This document shows positions 34,415 to 43,511 of a DNA stretch of 64,000 nucleotides, piece after piece; position 1 is the stretch's first letter, and each line of letters begins with the position of its first letter. Under the pieces are notes generated by a model. That model did not search any database. It worked only from the letters and a program-made list of their open reading frames with translations, and was not told the origin of the DNA. Source of the stretch: an uncultured Latescibacterota bacterium. Lineage in GTDB: Bacteria > Latescibacterota > UBA2968. Location: positions 5,154,522 through 5,218,521 of the forward strand of contig OX638329.1 in NCBI GenBank assembly GCA_951812755.1, written 5' to 3'. Position numbers and translations under genes: made by a program.

Positions 34415-35635
34415 ATGGTCAAACGCATCATCGCCATTGGCATCATCTTTTTCTGCATCGCAGTAGGCTGGATTATTTTGAGTGCCACCGTCCACATACG
34501 CACAGAGGAACAGGACGACAAGCTCAAAAGTGCTGTGGGGCAACTCTGGGGCACAGCGCAGACCCAGCGAGCACCGCAAATCTACTGGCTGGACCGCGTC
34601 ACCCGTATCGAAACCAACGCCGACGAGTCTGTCTCACGCACCGTAGATGAGAAACACTTCCTGAATCTAAAAGCCAGCCGCATTGAAGTTGACCTGTCTC
34701 TGGAGCACCGGCGCAAAGGCTTGCTGTGGTACTCCACCTACCAGGTACAATTCGCAGCCTCGTACACCCTGATCAACCCCACCGACCAGAACCGACACCT
34801 GTACTTCGACCTGAAACTGCCCGCTCCTCGCGCTGTGTACGACGACTTCGCTTTAACCGTTGGCGATCAGTCCATTGCCGATCTCCCAATCCGCAACGGT
34901 CATTTAATCCACCCCATCGATCTATCACCTGGGCAGGAACTCTCCATTGACCTCTCATATCACTCCCAGGGCCTGGACGAATGGCGGTACAGTTTTGGGG
35001 ACCACGTCAACCAGGTATCGGACTTTGAACTGGTGATGCACACGGACTTCGCCGCCATAGACTTTCCCCCAGATAGCATGTCTCCCACCTCGAGGACCCG
35101 CGATGGCGACGCCTGGACTTTGACTTGGAAATACAATCATCTCCTCACCGGCACCGATCTGGGAATGATCCTCCCGGCTCGCCTCAATCCCGGACCCTGG
35201 GTCGGCAAAGTCGTCACCGCCGCCCCCATCTCCCTCTTTCTTTTTTTCTTTTTGCTCTTTATCTTTTCCATAGTGCGCAACCTCGACCTGCACCCAATGC
35301 ACTATTTCTTCATCGGTGCCGCCTTCTTCAGTTTTCACCTGCTACTGGCTTATCTGGTTGACCACCTGATCATCCACTACGCCTTTGTCCTGTCTTCGGC
35401 GGTCTCCATTGTCCTCGTCACCTCGTACATGAGACTGGTCCTGGGCACGCGCCTGGCCTTTGTCGAAATTGGTCTGGGGCAATTTGTCTATCTCGTGCTA
35501 TTTTCCTACACCTTTTTCTTTCCCGGCTACACCGGACTCGCCGTCACCCTCTTGTGCATCACAACCCTGTTCGCCGCCATGCAATTCACTGGCCGCATCG
35601 ACTGGAACACAGTATTTAACAAGGAAACATCTTGA
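34415..35635 (+). CDS. CreD-like inner membrane protein
   Basis: A 406-aa protein with an N-terminal membrane helix (IIAIGIIFFCIAVGWIILSA), a large beta-rich periplasmic region (residues about 30-265) and a cluster of C-terminal transmembrane helices. The ending YTGLAVTLLCITTLFAAMQF followed by TGRIDWNTV matches the conserved C-terminus of CreD (colicin tolerance/envelope integrity). AGGAG precedes the ATG. Its TGA overlaps the ATG of the next gene by one base. No creABC genes are nearby. Confidence 0.75.
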   Translation: MVKRIIAIGIIFFCIAVGWIILSATVHIRTEEQDDKLKSAVGQLWGTAQTQRAPQIYWLDRVTRIETNADESVSRTVDEKHFLNLKASRIEVDLSLEHRRKGLLWYSTYQVQFAASYTLINPTDQNRHLYFDLKLPAPRAVYDDFALTVGDQSIADLPIRNGHLIHPIDLSPGQELSIDLSYHSQGLDEWRYSFGDHVNQVSDFELVMHTDFAAIDFPPDSMSPTSRTRDGDAWTLTWKYNHLLTGTDLGMILPARLNPGPWVGKVVTAAPISLFLFFFLLFIFSIVRNLDLHPMHYFFIGAAFFSFHLLLAYLVDHLIIHYAFVLSSAVSIVLVTSYMRLVLGTRLAFVEIGLGQFVYLVLFSYTFFFPGYTGLAVTLLCITTLFAAMQFTGRIDWNTVFNKETS

Positions 35636-37071
35636 TGGGTATTTCAGTAGAAAAAATCGACCTCAATGTTTTGAACATGCACACGCGATTTCCGTTTAAA
35701 TACGGAATTGCATCGCTCGTAGCATTGCCCCATTTATTTGTGCGGGCACAGGTCAATATCGATGGAAAAACAGAACTTGGATTGGCCGCAGAGGGATTGC
35801 CGCCAAAGTGGTTCACCAAAAATCCAGACACGCCGTTTGAGTCCGATCTCGACGAAATGCTCACCGTTATTCAAAATGCCTGTGATATCGCCCTGCACAG
35901 CGATGCTGAAAATTCGGTATTCGATCTCTGGCAAGCGATTTATACCAAACAGCGCACATGGGCAAAAACAACAGCCTATCCGCCGCTCCTGTGGGCATTC
36001 GGCGTCAGCATGGTCGAACGCGCAGTGATCGACGCCTTCTGTCGAGCAAAAGACGTGACATTTGCACAGGCGATAAAAGAAAATGCATTGGGCATTCGCC
36101 TTGCAGACATCCACAGCGAATTGCGCGGCAACGAACCCGGCGACCTCTTGCCACACGCGGCGCGGCGATCAATCACCGTGCGGCACACCGTGGGCCTGGC
36201 CGATCCATTGACCGACGAAGACATCGCAGGCGAAGATCACGTAGATGATGGCCTGCCCCAGTCATTGGCCGCAAATATCGAAGCCTATCAGCTAACACAT
36301 CTAAAAATTAAACTGTGCGGCGATGCAGAACAGGACCTTGCTCGACTTCGGCAAATCGCAGACCTGATGCCCGATCAATGCGCCTTCACACTCGATGGCA
36401 ACGAACAGTACACAGAGGTCGAACCCTTTAGAAAACTATGGAACACCATTCAAGGCGACGCCGTACTCTCGTCTTTTATGGAAGGACTGATCTTTGTCGA
36501 ACAACCACTCCATCGCGATATGGCACTCAGCGCAACCGTCAAAGCCGTACTAACAGATTGGACCGACCGCCCCCCGATGATCATCGACGAATCGGATGGC
36601 GCGCTCAACAGCGCAACGCAGGCATTGGATTGCGGCTATGTGGGCACGAGTCACAAAAATTGTAAAGGCATTTTCAAAGGTATTGTCAATGCGTGCTTAA
36701 TAGCCCACCGCCAACAACGCGACCCCTCGGGAACATATATCTTAAGCAGTGAAGACCTCGCCAATGTTGGCCCCGTAGCTCTGTTACAGGATCTCGCGGT
36801 ACTCGCTGTATTGGGCGTGGATCACTCAGAACGCAACGGACATCACTATTTTGCGGGCCTGGACATGTATCCCGACGCAGTACAGAAACAGGTGATGGCG
36901 CACCACAGCACCCTTTATCGCCAACACGCGCGGGGCTTTCCCATTCTAAATGTACGCGAAGGCTCGCTCAACGTAGATAGCGTAGTCAAAGCACCCTTCG
37001 GTTATGGATTCGAACTGGACACCCTTCAATTTACCCCCCTCGCGAACTGGACCATAGATGAACTCGCCTGA
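35635..37071 (+). CDS. Enolase-superfamily protein (mandelate racemase/muconate lactonizing type)
   Basis: A 478-aa enolase-superfamily enzyme. The catalytic barrel shows THLKIKLCGD (KxK), FTLDGNEQY and LIFVEQPLHR (metal Asp and Glu), and PPMIIDESDG for the third ligand. It is longer than the usual 360-400 aa, with an enlarged N-terminal capping domain. Members abstract a proton alpha to a carboxylate; sugar-acid dehydratases and racemases are typical. Start-stop overlap with the CreD-like gene; M20 peptidase and 2-hydroxyacid dehydrogenase genes follow closely. Confidence 0.83.
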   Translation: MGISVEKIDLNVLNMHTRFPFKYGIASLVALPHLFVRAQVNIDGKTELGLAAEGLPPKWFTKNPDTPFESDLDEMLTVIQNACDIALHSDAENSVFDLWQAIYTKQRTWAKTTAYPPLLWAFGVSMVERAVIDAFCRAKDVTFAQAIKENALGIRLADIHSELRGNEPGDLLPHAARRSITVRHTVGLADPLTDEDIAGEDHVDDGLPQSLAANIEAYQLTHLKIKLCGDAEQDLARLRQIADLMPDQCAFTLDGNEQYTEVEPFRKLWNTIQGDAVLSSFMEGLIFVEQPLHRDMALSATVKAVLTDWTDRPPMIIDESDGALNSATQALDCGYVGTSHKNCKGIFKGIVNACLIAHRQQRDPSGTYILSSEDLANVGPVALLQDLAVLAVLGVDHSERNGHHYFAGLDMYPDAVQKQVMAHHSTLYRQHARGFPILNVREGSLNVDSVVKAPFGYGFELDTLQFTPLANWTIDELA

Positions 37072-37082
37072 AAGTTAAAACA

Positions 37083-38444
37083 ATGACCATAAACTGGCAC
37101 CACATCGAAAAAGAAGTAACGAATTTTTTACAGCACCTGATCCGGTGTAACACGACCAATCCCCCGGGCAATGAAATCCTGTGTGCAAATTATATTGCCG
37201 ATGTATTAAAGCACGAGGGCATTGACCCCACGATCACAGAATCAGAACCCGGACGCGGAAATGTCACAGCGCGGATAAAAGGTGGAAACGAACCCGCGCT
37301 CATGCTATTGGGACATACAGACGTCGTCGCCGTAGAACCCGATAAATGGTCGCGCGACCCCTTTGGCGGGGAATTGCACAACGGCTATATCTGGGGACGC
37401 GGCGCCCTGGACATGAAAAACATGGTCGCGGCAGAACTCATGGTCTTCTTGCTCTTGAAACGGCAAGGTGTGGCACTAAACCGCGACGTAATCTATGCGG
37501 CAACCGCAGATGAAGAGGCCGGCAAAGGAAACCACGGCATTGGTTGGCTCATCGATCACCATCCCGAGCAAGTCGATGCAAAATACGTATTGACAGAAGG
37601 CGGGGGCGGCGATTTTTATGTAAATGGCAAACACTTTTATACGTGCCAAACGGGACAAAAAGGCATTTTTCGCTTTCGCCTGATCGCAAAAGGACGCCCA
37701 GGACACGGCTCCCGCCCACACCGCGACAACGCCGTCGTCAAACTCAGCCGCGCCATTGCAGCTTTGGGACAGGCAAAACTTCCAATGCATCCCTCAAAAA
37801 CACTGCGCGCGTTTTTAGAAGGTATTGCCGCGACACAGGACAGCGAGACGGCACAGCAATTGCTCAGGGTACTCGATCCAAAGCACAGTGAAAACGCATT
37901 GCAAAAATTGCCCCTTGCGCCAGATATGATCGCCTCACTGCGCGCCCTATTGCAAAATACGATTTCGCCGACGATTTTGGAAGCGGGTAGTAAAATCAAT
38001 GTCATCCCCGCCGAAGCAACTGCGCGGATTGATGGCCGGCTCGCCCCCGGGCAGACCGACAAGAGTTTTGAAGCCGAAATCCGATCCTCAATAGGCGACG
38101 AGATTGACCTCATCGTAGATCAATACAGTCCCCCCTTAGAGGCGAGTACAAATTCGCCTCTATACGAAACCATCGTCCGTGTAATGGCAGAACGAGACCC
38201 AGACGCCGCCGTAGTTCCCGCGCTAATGAGCGGGGGCACAGATGCCAAGCATATTTGTCCGCGCTGGCCCCATGTACAGGTTTACGGATTTATGCCCCAT
38301 CGACAAGTGCGGGAAGAAAAAGAAATGAATTTGATACACGGACATGACGAGCGCACCTCAGTAAAAAATCTCGTCTTTGCTACGCGCACTTTATACGATA
38401 TTGTAACGCGCTTTTGCGGGTGCACAACGGGGGACAAGACGTGA
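37083..38444 (+). CDS. M20 family metallopeptidase/deacylase
   Basis: A 453-aa di-zinc M20 enzyme. Metal ligands are visible: MLLGHTDVVAVEP (His, Asp), GRGALDMKNM (bridging Asp) and TADEEAGK (catalytic Glu-Glu), with a GRPGHGSRPHRDNAVV dimerisation-domain loop and a late KHICPRWP zinc His. Such proteins hydrolyse dipeptides or N-acyl amino acids. The stop overlaps the next gene's GTG by four bases. Confidence 0.9.
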   Translation: MTINWHHIEKEVTNFLQHLIRCNTTNPPGNEILCANYIADVLKHEGIDPTITESEPGRGNVTARIKGGNEPALMLLGHTDVVAVEPDKWSRDPFGGELHNGYIWGRGALDMKNMVAAELMVFLLLKRQGVALNRDVIYAATADEEAGKGNHGIGWLIDHHPEQVDAKYVLTEGGGGDFYVNGKHFYTCQTGQKGIFRFRLIAKGRPGHGSRPHRDNAVVKLSRAIAALGQAKLPMHPSKTLRAFLEGIAATQDSETAQQLLRVLDPKHSENALQKLPLAPDMIASLRALLQNTISPTILEAGSKINVIPAEATARIDGRLAPGQTDKSFEAEIRSSIGDEIDLIVDQYSPPLEASTNSPLYETIVRVMAERDPDAAVVPALMSGGTDAKHICPRWPHVQVYGFMPHRQVREEKEMNLIHGHDERTSVKNLVFATRTLYDIVTRFCGCTTGDKT

Positions 38445-39403
38445 AAATTTTAGTCACAGATTATGCCTGGGCAAATCTGGACGTCGAAAAAAGTGTTCTG
38501 AGTGAAATCGGTGCCGAACTCATTCCCGCCCCCGATGGCAGTGAAGAAACGCTTGCCCGCCTGGCGCAGGGATGTCGTGGCATCATGACATGCTGGGCGC
38601 AAACCACGCGCGCAGTTATCGCATCTGCATTGCCCGATTTGAAAGTAATCGTGCGATACGGCGTGGGGTTAGACAATATCGATGTAGCGTATGCAACAGA
38701 ACGAGGTATTCCCGTAGCCAATGTACCCGATTACTGTTTTATCGACGTAGCCGAGCAAACCATGGCCCTGCTATTGGGACTTTCGCACAAAGTCGCGCAA
38801 TTTGACCGACTAATTCGCAACGGCACCTGGGATATTCAGGCGGGCTTGCCCCTGCGGCGTTTGACGGGGCAGGTACTCGGCCTGATCGGATTTGGACAAA
38901 TTGCGCGCCAGGTCGTTCCGCGCGCACGGGCTTTCGGGCTACATGTGTTGGCCTACTCGCGATCTTTGACACCAGAACAAGCGCGTGCCTCCGGCGTCGA
39001 ATCTGCTGATTTGGACACCCTGCTTCGCACATCGGATTTTGTATCGCTTCACTGTCCATCTACCGATGAAACGCGAGGCCTGATCAATGCCGATAATCTC
39101 GCAAAAATGAAGCCAACAGCGTGTTTGATCAACACATCGCGGGGCGATATTGTCGATGAAGCAGCACTGCTCGCGGCATTGGAAAATAACACCCTTGCAG
39201 GTGCCGCCCTCGACGTGCGATGCCAGGAGCCGCCCGACGCAGAGGATCGTTTAATCCATATAGATCGGGTGATTCACAGCCCGCATTCGGCTTTTTATTC
39301 GGAAGAATCGATCATTGAATTGCAAAAAAAAACCGCCTGGGAGGCGCGTCGAGTCCTGACGGGAAAAGCCCCCGTACACCTGGTCAATCCGGAATACAAA
39401 TAA
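38441..39403 (+). CDS. D-2-hydroxyacid dehydrogenase (C-terminal-binding/phosphoglycerate dehydrogenase type)
   Basis: A 320-aa NAD-dependent D-2-hydroxyacid dehydrogenase. Rossmann motif VLGLIGFGQIARQV; catalytic Arg in LINTSRGDIVDEAALL; Glu in AALDVRCQEPPDAE; His in VIHSPHSAFYSEES. GTG start at 38441 overlaps the M20 stop (GTGA). The arrangement with an enolase-superfamily enzyme and M20 hydrolase suggests a short catabolic route for an acyl amino or hydroxy acid. Confidence 0.9.
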   Translation: MKILVTDYAWANLDVEKSVLSEIGAELIPAPDGSEETLARLAQGCRGIMTCWAQTTRAVIASALPDLKVIVRYGVGLDNIDVAYATERGIPVANVPDYCFIDVAEQTMALLLGLSHKVAQFDRLIRNGTWDIQAGLPLRRLTGQVLGLIGFGQIARQVVPRARAFGLHVLAYSRSLTPEQARASGVESADLDTLLRTSDFVSLHCPSTDETRGLINADNLAKMKPTACLINTSRGDIVDEAALLAALENNTLAGAALDVRCQEPPDAEDRLIHIDRVIHSPHSAFYSEESIIELQKKTAWEARRVLTGKAPVHLVNPEYK

Positions 39404-39448
39404 ACGCAGACTCCAAGGCGGGGTTGGGCGGAGGAACAATTTTTAATG

Positions 39449-39504
39449 AACTGGTCTGAACTGCGGCCAGTTGTACACCATTCCTTAATTCTTAATTTTT
39501 AATT
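39449..39504. repeat. AACTGGTC hairpin and TTAATTT heptamers
   Basis: AACTGGTC (39449-39456) pairs with GGCCAGTT (39465-39472) with one G-T pair, then GTACACC, then a short TTAATTC/TTAATTT run at 39484-39504. Same order of pieces as near 10850-10940. Confidence 0.5.
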
Positions 39505-39524
39505 GACCTCAAAGGAGTATCAGT

Positions 39525-40514
39525 GTGAGCAAACCAAAAGTCGGTATTGTAATTCGGAAATCGCTCAGAGAAAGAATTTTGAGTGATCGGGAATTGGAAA
39601 CATTGAAAAGTTTTGCAGAAGTGACCATAAACGATGAAGACCGCGATATCGTAGATGGTGAAGCGGCTGAATTCCTGAACGGAATGGACGGGGCAATGAC
39701 GAGTTGGAATTCGGGAGATTTGACGCCAGCCATTCTGGAAGGCGTGCCAACGCTGAAAATTTGGGCTTATGGCGCGGGCACTGTAAAGGGAAAAATTTGC
39801 GATGAAGCCTGGGAAAAAGATATTGTGGTGACAAGTGCCGCGCCCGCAATAGCCGATGATGTGGCGGAAATGACCATGGGATTCATGACCATGGGATTGC
39901 GCCGGGTATTTTCCCATTCGCGCGCCATGCGAGAAGGCGAAAAAAAACCGGACAAGACCGAATCCCGCTCGCTATATCGACGCAGCGTCGGCGTCATCAG
40001 CGCCAGTCAGGTCGGGCAGCGCGTGATGCGGTTGTTGCAACCTTATCAGACGCGCACATTGCTCTACGACCCCTTTGTGTCGCCAGAGCGAGCAGAGGAA
40101 TTTGGCGCAGAACTCGCGGACCTGGAGACAATAGCGCGCGAAGCAGAAGTCGTAACCGTTCACGCACCCAAATTGGATGCGACATATCACCTCTGGAATG
40201 AGACGCATTTTAAGCTCATGCGCGACGATTGCGTATTTATCAACACATCGCGCGGTGCAAATATCGACGAAGCCGCGCTAATCGCAGAATTGCAAAAAGG
40301 GCGATTCTCCGCCTTTTTAGACGTAACCGACCCCGAACCGCCTGCTATGGACAGCCCACTGCGCCGTTTGCCCAACGTGGTCTTAACACCGCATTGCGCC
40401 GGGCTACAATCCTATCGCATCGGCGCGCTGGTAGTCGAAGAATTGCGCCGATTCTTTGCGAGCGAAGACCAACTATTTCAGGTCAAACGAGAAATGCTGG
40501 ATCGGCTGGCGTAG
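39525..40514 (+). CDS. D-2-hydroxyacid dehydrogenase 2
   Basis: A 329-aa member of the same family as 38441-39403 but not a close copy. Catalytic Arg in [15 protein letters not shown], Glu in [13 protein letters not shown], His in [14 protein letters not shown]. The nucleotide motif [15 protein letters not shown] lacks the standard GxGxxG glycines (S-A-S-Q-V-G), which is unusual and may change cofactor binding. GTG start at 39525 with AAAGGAG upstream. Confidence 0.87.
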   Translation: MSKPKVGIVIRKSLRERILSDRELETLKSFAEVTINDEDRDIVDGEAAEFLNGMDGAMTSWNSGDLTPAILEGVPTLKIWAYGAGTVKGKICDEAWEKDIVVTSAAPAIADDVAEMTMGFMTMGLRRVFSHSRAMREGEKKPDKTESRSLYRRSVGVISASQVGQRVMRLLQPYQTRTLLYDPFVSPERAEEFGAELADLETIAREAEVVTVHAPKLDATYHLWNETHFKLMRDDCVFINTSRGANIDEAALIAELQKGRFSAFLDVTDPEPPAMDSPLRRLPNVVLTPHCAGLQSYRIGALVVEELRRFFASEDQLFQVKREMLDRLA

Positions 40515-40524
40515 GATGGATATA

Positions 40525-41013
40525 ATGCAAAAACGCGTAGATTATTTATCGTGGGATGAGTACTTTATGGGTGTGGCCTTGCTATCGGCGCACCGAAGCA
40601 AAGATCCCAATACACAAGTGGGCGCGTGTATTATCAATGAAAAAAAGAAAATCGTGGGCATTGGATACAACGGATTGCCCATTGGATGTTCGGACGATGA
40701 GTTTCCCTGGGGCAGAGAAGGCGACTTTCTCGATACAAAATATCCCTATATCTGCCATGCAGAATTGAATGCAATTTTGAACAAAATCAGCGCAGACTTG
40801 CACGAATGCACGCTTTACGTCACCTTATTTCCGTGCAATGAATGTGCAAAAGTGATTATTCAGTCGGGCATTCGCGAAGTGATCTATCTGGCGAATAAAT
40901 ATCCAAATTCCGACTCCGTAAAAGCCACTTGTCGCATGTTTGACAGTGCGGGTATTCTCTATCGCGCTCTAAAGGAACATCGAGAGCGCGTTGTCATCGA
41001 CTTTAAAATCTGA
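40525..41013 (+). CDS. Deoxycytidylate deaminase family protein
   Basis: A 162-aa zinc-dependent dCMP deaminase, converting dCMP to dUMP for thymidylate synthesis. The zinc site is His78-Ala-Glu80 (ICHAELNAI) and Cys104-x-x-Cys107 (FPCNECAKV). The N-terminal [25 protein letters not shown] is typical. ATG at 40525 has AGGA eight bases upstream; ATG at 40516 is the alternative. It sits ten bases after the dehydrogenase and seven before the GGDEF gene. Confidence 0.9.
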   Translation: MQKRVDYLSWDEYFMGVALLSAHRSKDPNTQVGACIINEKKKIVGIGYNGLPIGCSDDEFPWGREGDFLDTKYPYICHAELNAILNKISADLHECTLYVTLFPCNECAKVIIQSGIREVIYLANKYPNSDSVKATCRMFDSAGILYRALKEHRERVVIDFKI

Positions 41014-41020
41014 GGCAGTC

Positions 41021-42052
41021 ATGGCATCTCCAGCGCTTCAAGATAGCATGGACACTAAGGCATTGCCAGACGCGACCGATTTGAAACGCGCACTCGTCGA
41101 TATTTTATATCACAGGCAGTTTGGTGCATTGCTAATTTTGGGCATTGATCCCCTCAATCGGACGCCCGGGGACAATATGGGGCAAGCGCTCAAAGTGCTA
41201 AATTCCACTGTTATTCCCGCCCCTGAAAGCTTTCGCATAGCAAAGAACAAAATCGCCGTGCTTTTTAATGCCGATGATGCGCGTGTGCATAAAATCCCAT
41301 CATCTCTGCCTGCTGTGATTGCCGAGCAAACAGGACTTCGCGTATCTTGCGGTGGTATTAAAATCTCAAGCGAGGATTATGGCCTGCATCCCCAAATGTC
41401 CGAGATGATCTTTTCCACTGCCCAATGCGTACTCGCCCGGGCGCTACAACACGCAATCCCGCATGTGGTCTGGTTGACTGAGAAATCCGCAGAGGATATA
41501 TTATATCTAACAGATATTTCCCTGAACTTTTTTCGAGAAATTGCGCGTATCAACGCCACGCGAGTGCAAAGAATGACATTGGAATCGCGCACAGATTTTT
41601 TGACAGGTCTTTACAATCGACGCGGTTTTGAAGCAGTATTTACACGTATGGTGCAACGCTCAAATCGCAATGGAAACCCCCTCGCGCTCTACTACATAGA
41701 TTCTGATTCGCTCAAAGCGATTAACGACAGCAAAGGGCACGATGCGGGCGACCGATTTATTGTAGATTTGGCGCAAGTATTGAACGACATGCTACGCGCA
41801 TCGGATTTGTTATCGCGGTGGGCGGGAGATGAATTTGCTGCAGTAGTTGAAAATACGTCGAGAGCGCGTGCTTATGCGATAGCCCGCCGTTTGAACCGGG
41901 CCGTTGATGAACGCACAGAAGGCACGATATCCATTGGGGTTTATCACGGCGTACCCAAATCAATGGAAGACGCGTTTCGACAAGCAGATGCCGCCCTTTA
42001 CCGCGTAAAAAACCGCGGAAAAAATGATATTGAATTGGCCGACCCGGTTTAG
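41021..42052 (+). CDS. Diguanylate cyclase with tandem GGDEF domains, the first degenerate
   Basis: A 343-aa protein. Residues about 186-340 are a full GGDEF domain: DFLTGLYNRRGF (192-203), YYIDSDSLKAINDSKGHDAGD, the active-site AGDEF (268-272) and an intact inhibitory I-site R259-A-S-D262 exactly five residues before it. Residues about 33-150 look like a decayed GGDEF domain: LLILGIDPLNR, SFRIAKNKIAVLF where the signature should be, and GLRVSCGGIKIS. The active domain should make cyclic di-GMP with product inhibition. No membrane or classic sensor domain, so the decayed domain may be the input. Confidence 0.85.
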   Translation: MASPALQDSMDTKALPDATDLKRALVDILYHRQFGALLILGIDPLNRTPGDNMGQALKVLNSTVIPAPESFRIAKNKIAVLFNADDARVHKIPSSLPAVIAEQTGLRVSCGGIKISSEDYGLHPQMSEMIFSTAQCVLARALQHAIPHVVWLTEKSAEDILYLTDISLNFFREIARINATRVQRMTLESRTDFLTGLYNRRGFEAVFTRMVQRSNRNGNPLALYYIDSDSLKAINDSKGHDAGDRFIVDLAQVLNDMLRASDLLSRWAGDEFAAVVENTSRARAYAIARRLNRAVDERTEGTISIGVYHGVPKSMEDAFRQADAALYRVKNRGKNDIELADPV

Positions 42053-42084
42053 AAACCCGGAATAGGGTTGCATCGTCTTATTAA

Positions 42085-42242
42085 CTGATGTTACGCATGT
42101 CCGGCGTTTTGTCATGCTGAGCGTAGCCGAAGCATCTGTTCCACCTGAGTTGGTAAGAGATTCTTCGACTCCGCTGCGCTCCGCTCAGAATGACAGGGCA
42201 ATAGAGCATAGACGGGGAGGGGCAGAATGAGTTTTAAAACAG
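42085..42242. repeat. 158-bp dispersed repeat, copy 1
   Basis: About 95% identical (8 mismatches by my count) to 48348-48505. It contains an imperfect inverted repeat: TCATGCTGAGCG near the left and CGCTCAGAATGACA near the right, separated by AGCATCT and AGATTCTTCG segments. The right end reads ATGAGTTTTAAAACAG, supplying an in-frame ATG to the downstream gene. Confidence 0.85.
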
Positions 42243-42259
42243 CTTCTAAGGAGAACGTT

Positions 42260-42802
42260 ATGCCAAAAAAGAAACGCTATGGATTAAATAAATACCAGAA
42301 AAAAGCAAAAAAAGTAGGCGAACTTCGATTGCGGCGGGAAGATATTCCGCACTATCTCGCACTGGCGAAGAGCGACGACCCGGCAGACCGACACGAAGCT
42401 GCAGCCAATTTGTGTCCGTGCCATGTGCGGCATCCCGTTCCCGAAATACAGACCGCACTATTCAGGCTCATGGAAGACCCGGATCCAAACGTGCGCGCCC
42501 GCGCCTGGCACACGCTGGAAGATGGCGGGGTACCCGACGATCCGAGAATGGATGAAATTTTTGAACGCGCCCGTCAAAATGAAACCGATAAGACAGTGCT
42601 GAACTTTATGCGACAGGTGCAAAACGAAAATTACGCCCACAAAGAACGCACCATGCTCAAAGTCTCAGCCCAATCGGAATACGATCAGACTGGCCGATGC
42701 GATTTTTGCGGAACAACCGGCAGGGTAAAAACAGATTTTGACACCGAAATACCCGATAGAGGGCAGATGCGTTTTGCATTGGTATGCGAAGACTGTGGAT
42801 AA
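42260..42802 (+). CDS. HEAT-like repeat protein with C-terminal zinc motif
   Basis: A 180-aa protein. The basic N-terminus (PKKKRYGLNKYQKKAKK) leads into HEAT-like helices (ALAKSDDPADRHEAAANL, LMEDPDPNVRARAWHTLED), and the end carries CDFCG and CEDCG, a likely treble-clef or zinc ribbon. Function unknown; the make-up suggests a nucleic-acid or ribosome-associated scaffold. The ATG at 42260 has AGGAG six bases before it. The longer start at 42227 comes from the end of the 158-bp repeat and is probably not native. Confidence 0.72.
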   Translation: MPKKKRYGLNKYQKKAKKVGELRLRREDIPHYLALAKSDDPADRHEAAANLCPCHVRHPVPEIQTALFRLMEDPDPNVRARAWHTLEDGGVPDDPRMDEIFERARQNETDKTVLNFMRQVQNENYAHKERTMLKVSAQSEYDQTGRCDFCGTTGRVKTDFDTEIPDRGQMRFALVCEDCG

Positions 42803-42821
42803 AACGTGAAAGGATTTTTTT

Positions 42822-43076
42822 ATGCTCGAAAGACAACCAGAGATTGAATATCCGTGTTTATGGAATTTTAAGATCATTGGCCGCGAAGAAAAACACATGC
42901 GTCGGGCGATTGCCAAAATTGTGGGCGACAGCGATTATACCCTGACCTTTTCAAATCAGAGCAGGTACGGAAAGTATCGCAGCTTAAACCTGGATATGGT
43001 CGTCCTCGACGAATCCCACCGCCTCAATATCTTTGAGGCTCTCAGACACCACAACAGTATTCAAATTGTGCTTTAA
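42822..43076 (+). CDS. DUF493 (YbeD-like) protein
   Basis: An 84-aa ACT-like fold protein of the DUF493 family. The start EYPCLWNFKIIGR and the strand SRYGKYRSLNLDMVVLD, followed by NIFEALRHHNSIQIVL, match the family. YbeD in E. coli is small and of unclear role, possibly a regulator of lipoate metabolism. AAAGGA precedes the ATG at 42822. Follows the HEAT-like gene by 19 nt. Confidence 0.85.
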   Translation: MLERQPEIEYPCLWNFKIIGREEKHMRRAIAKIVGDSDYTLTFSNQSRYGKYRSLNLDMVVLDESHRLNIFEALRHHNSIQIVL

Positions 43077-43101
43077 ATCCACCCGTTTTTCCTATTTTAT
43101 C

Positions 43102-43130
43102 TTGACAATCCACCTTATTTCTTGCACTAT
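43102..43130 (+). promoter_or_regulatory. Possible promoter of the oadGBA operon
   Basis: Perfect TTGACA (43102-43107) with a poor -10 CACTAT (43125-43130) at 17 nt. The rest of the 139-nt gap is AT-rich with a C-rich run at about 43183-43195. Confidence 0.3.
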
Positions 43131-43215
43131 TTACAGCTTGCAATCTTTGCTTATTACGGTGCTATTTGAATTCAAAAAAAGCCCCCACCCCCTTGGGACT
43201 TCTATGTGGTAACCT

Positions 43216-43491
43216 ATGTACAATTTTAACTTTAACATACAGAATATTGAAGACGGTCAGGGCCTGGGTATTGCGCTGACCGGGATGATCATTGTATTCT
43301 GCGTTTTGACATTGATCAGCGTATTTATTGTAATATTGCCCAAAATATTAGCTGTTGTAGCAAGGAAATTTCCCGAATCTGTGGGACATCATGGCGTCCC
43401 CGTACAGACTGAAGATGATAACTCTGCACTGGCTGCCATCGGTTTTGTCATGCACATGAGGCGCAGTACCGAAATCAAACAGAAAGTTTAG
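43216..43491 (+). CDS. oadG: OadG-type gamma subunit of a sodium-pumping decarboxylase
   Basis: A 91-aa single-pass membrane protein. The segment GLGIALTGMIIVFCVLTLIS is the characteristic OadG/MmdD membrane helix, followed by a charged tail. Gamma links alpha and beta subunits. It opens the gene order oadG-oadB-oadA. ATG at 43216. Confidence 0.83.
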   Translation: MYNFNFNIQNIEDGQGLGIALTGMIIVFCVLTLISVFIVILPKILAVVARKFPESVGHHGVPVQTEDDNSALAAIGFVMHMRRSTEIKQKV

Positions 43492-43511
43492 AACAGTTTC
43501 CAAGGTATTTG

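Noticed and set aside
42227-42259. Upstream start of the HEAT-like protein
   Set aside because: These 11 codons come largely from the dispersed repeat; a better ribosome binding site precedes 42260.
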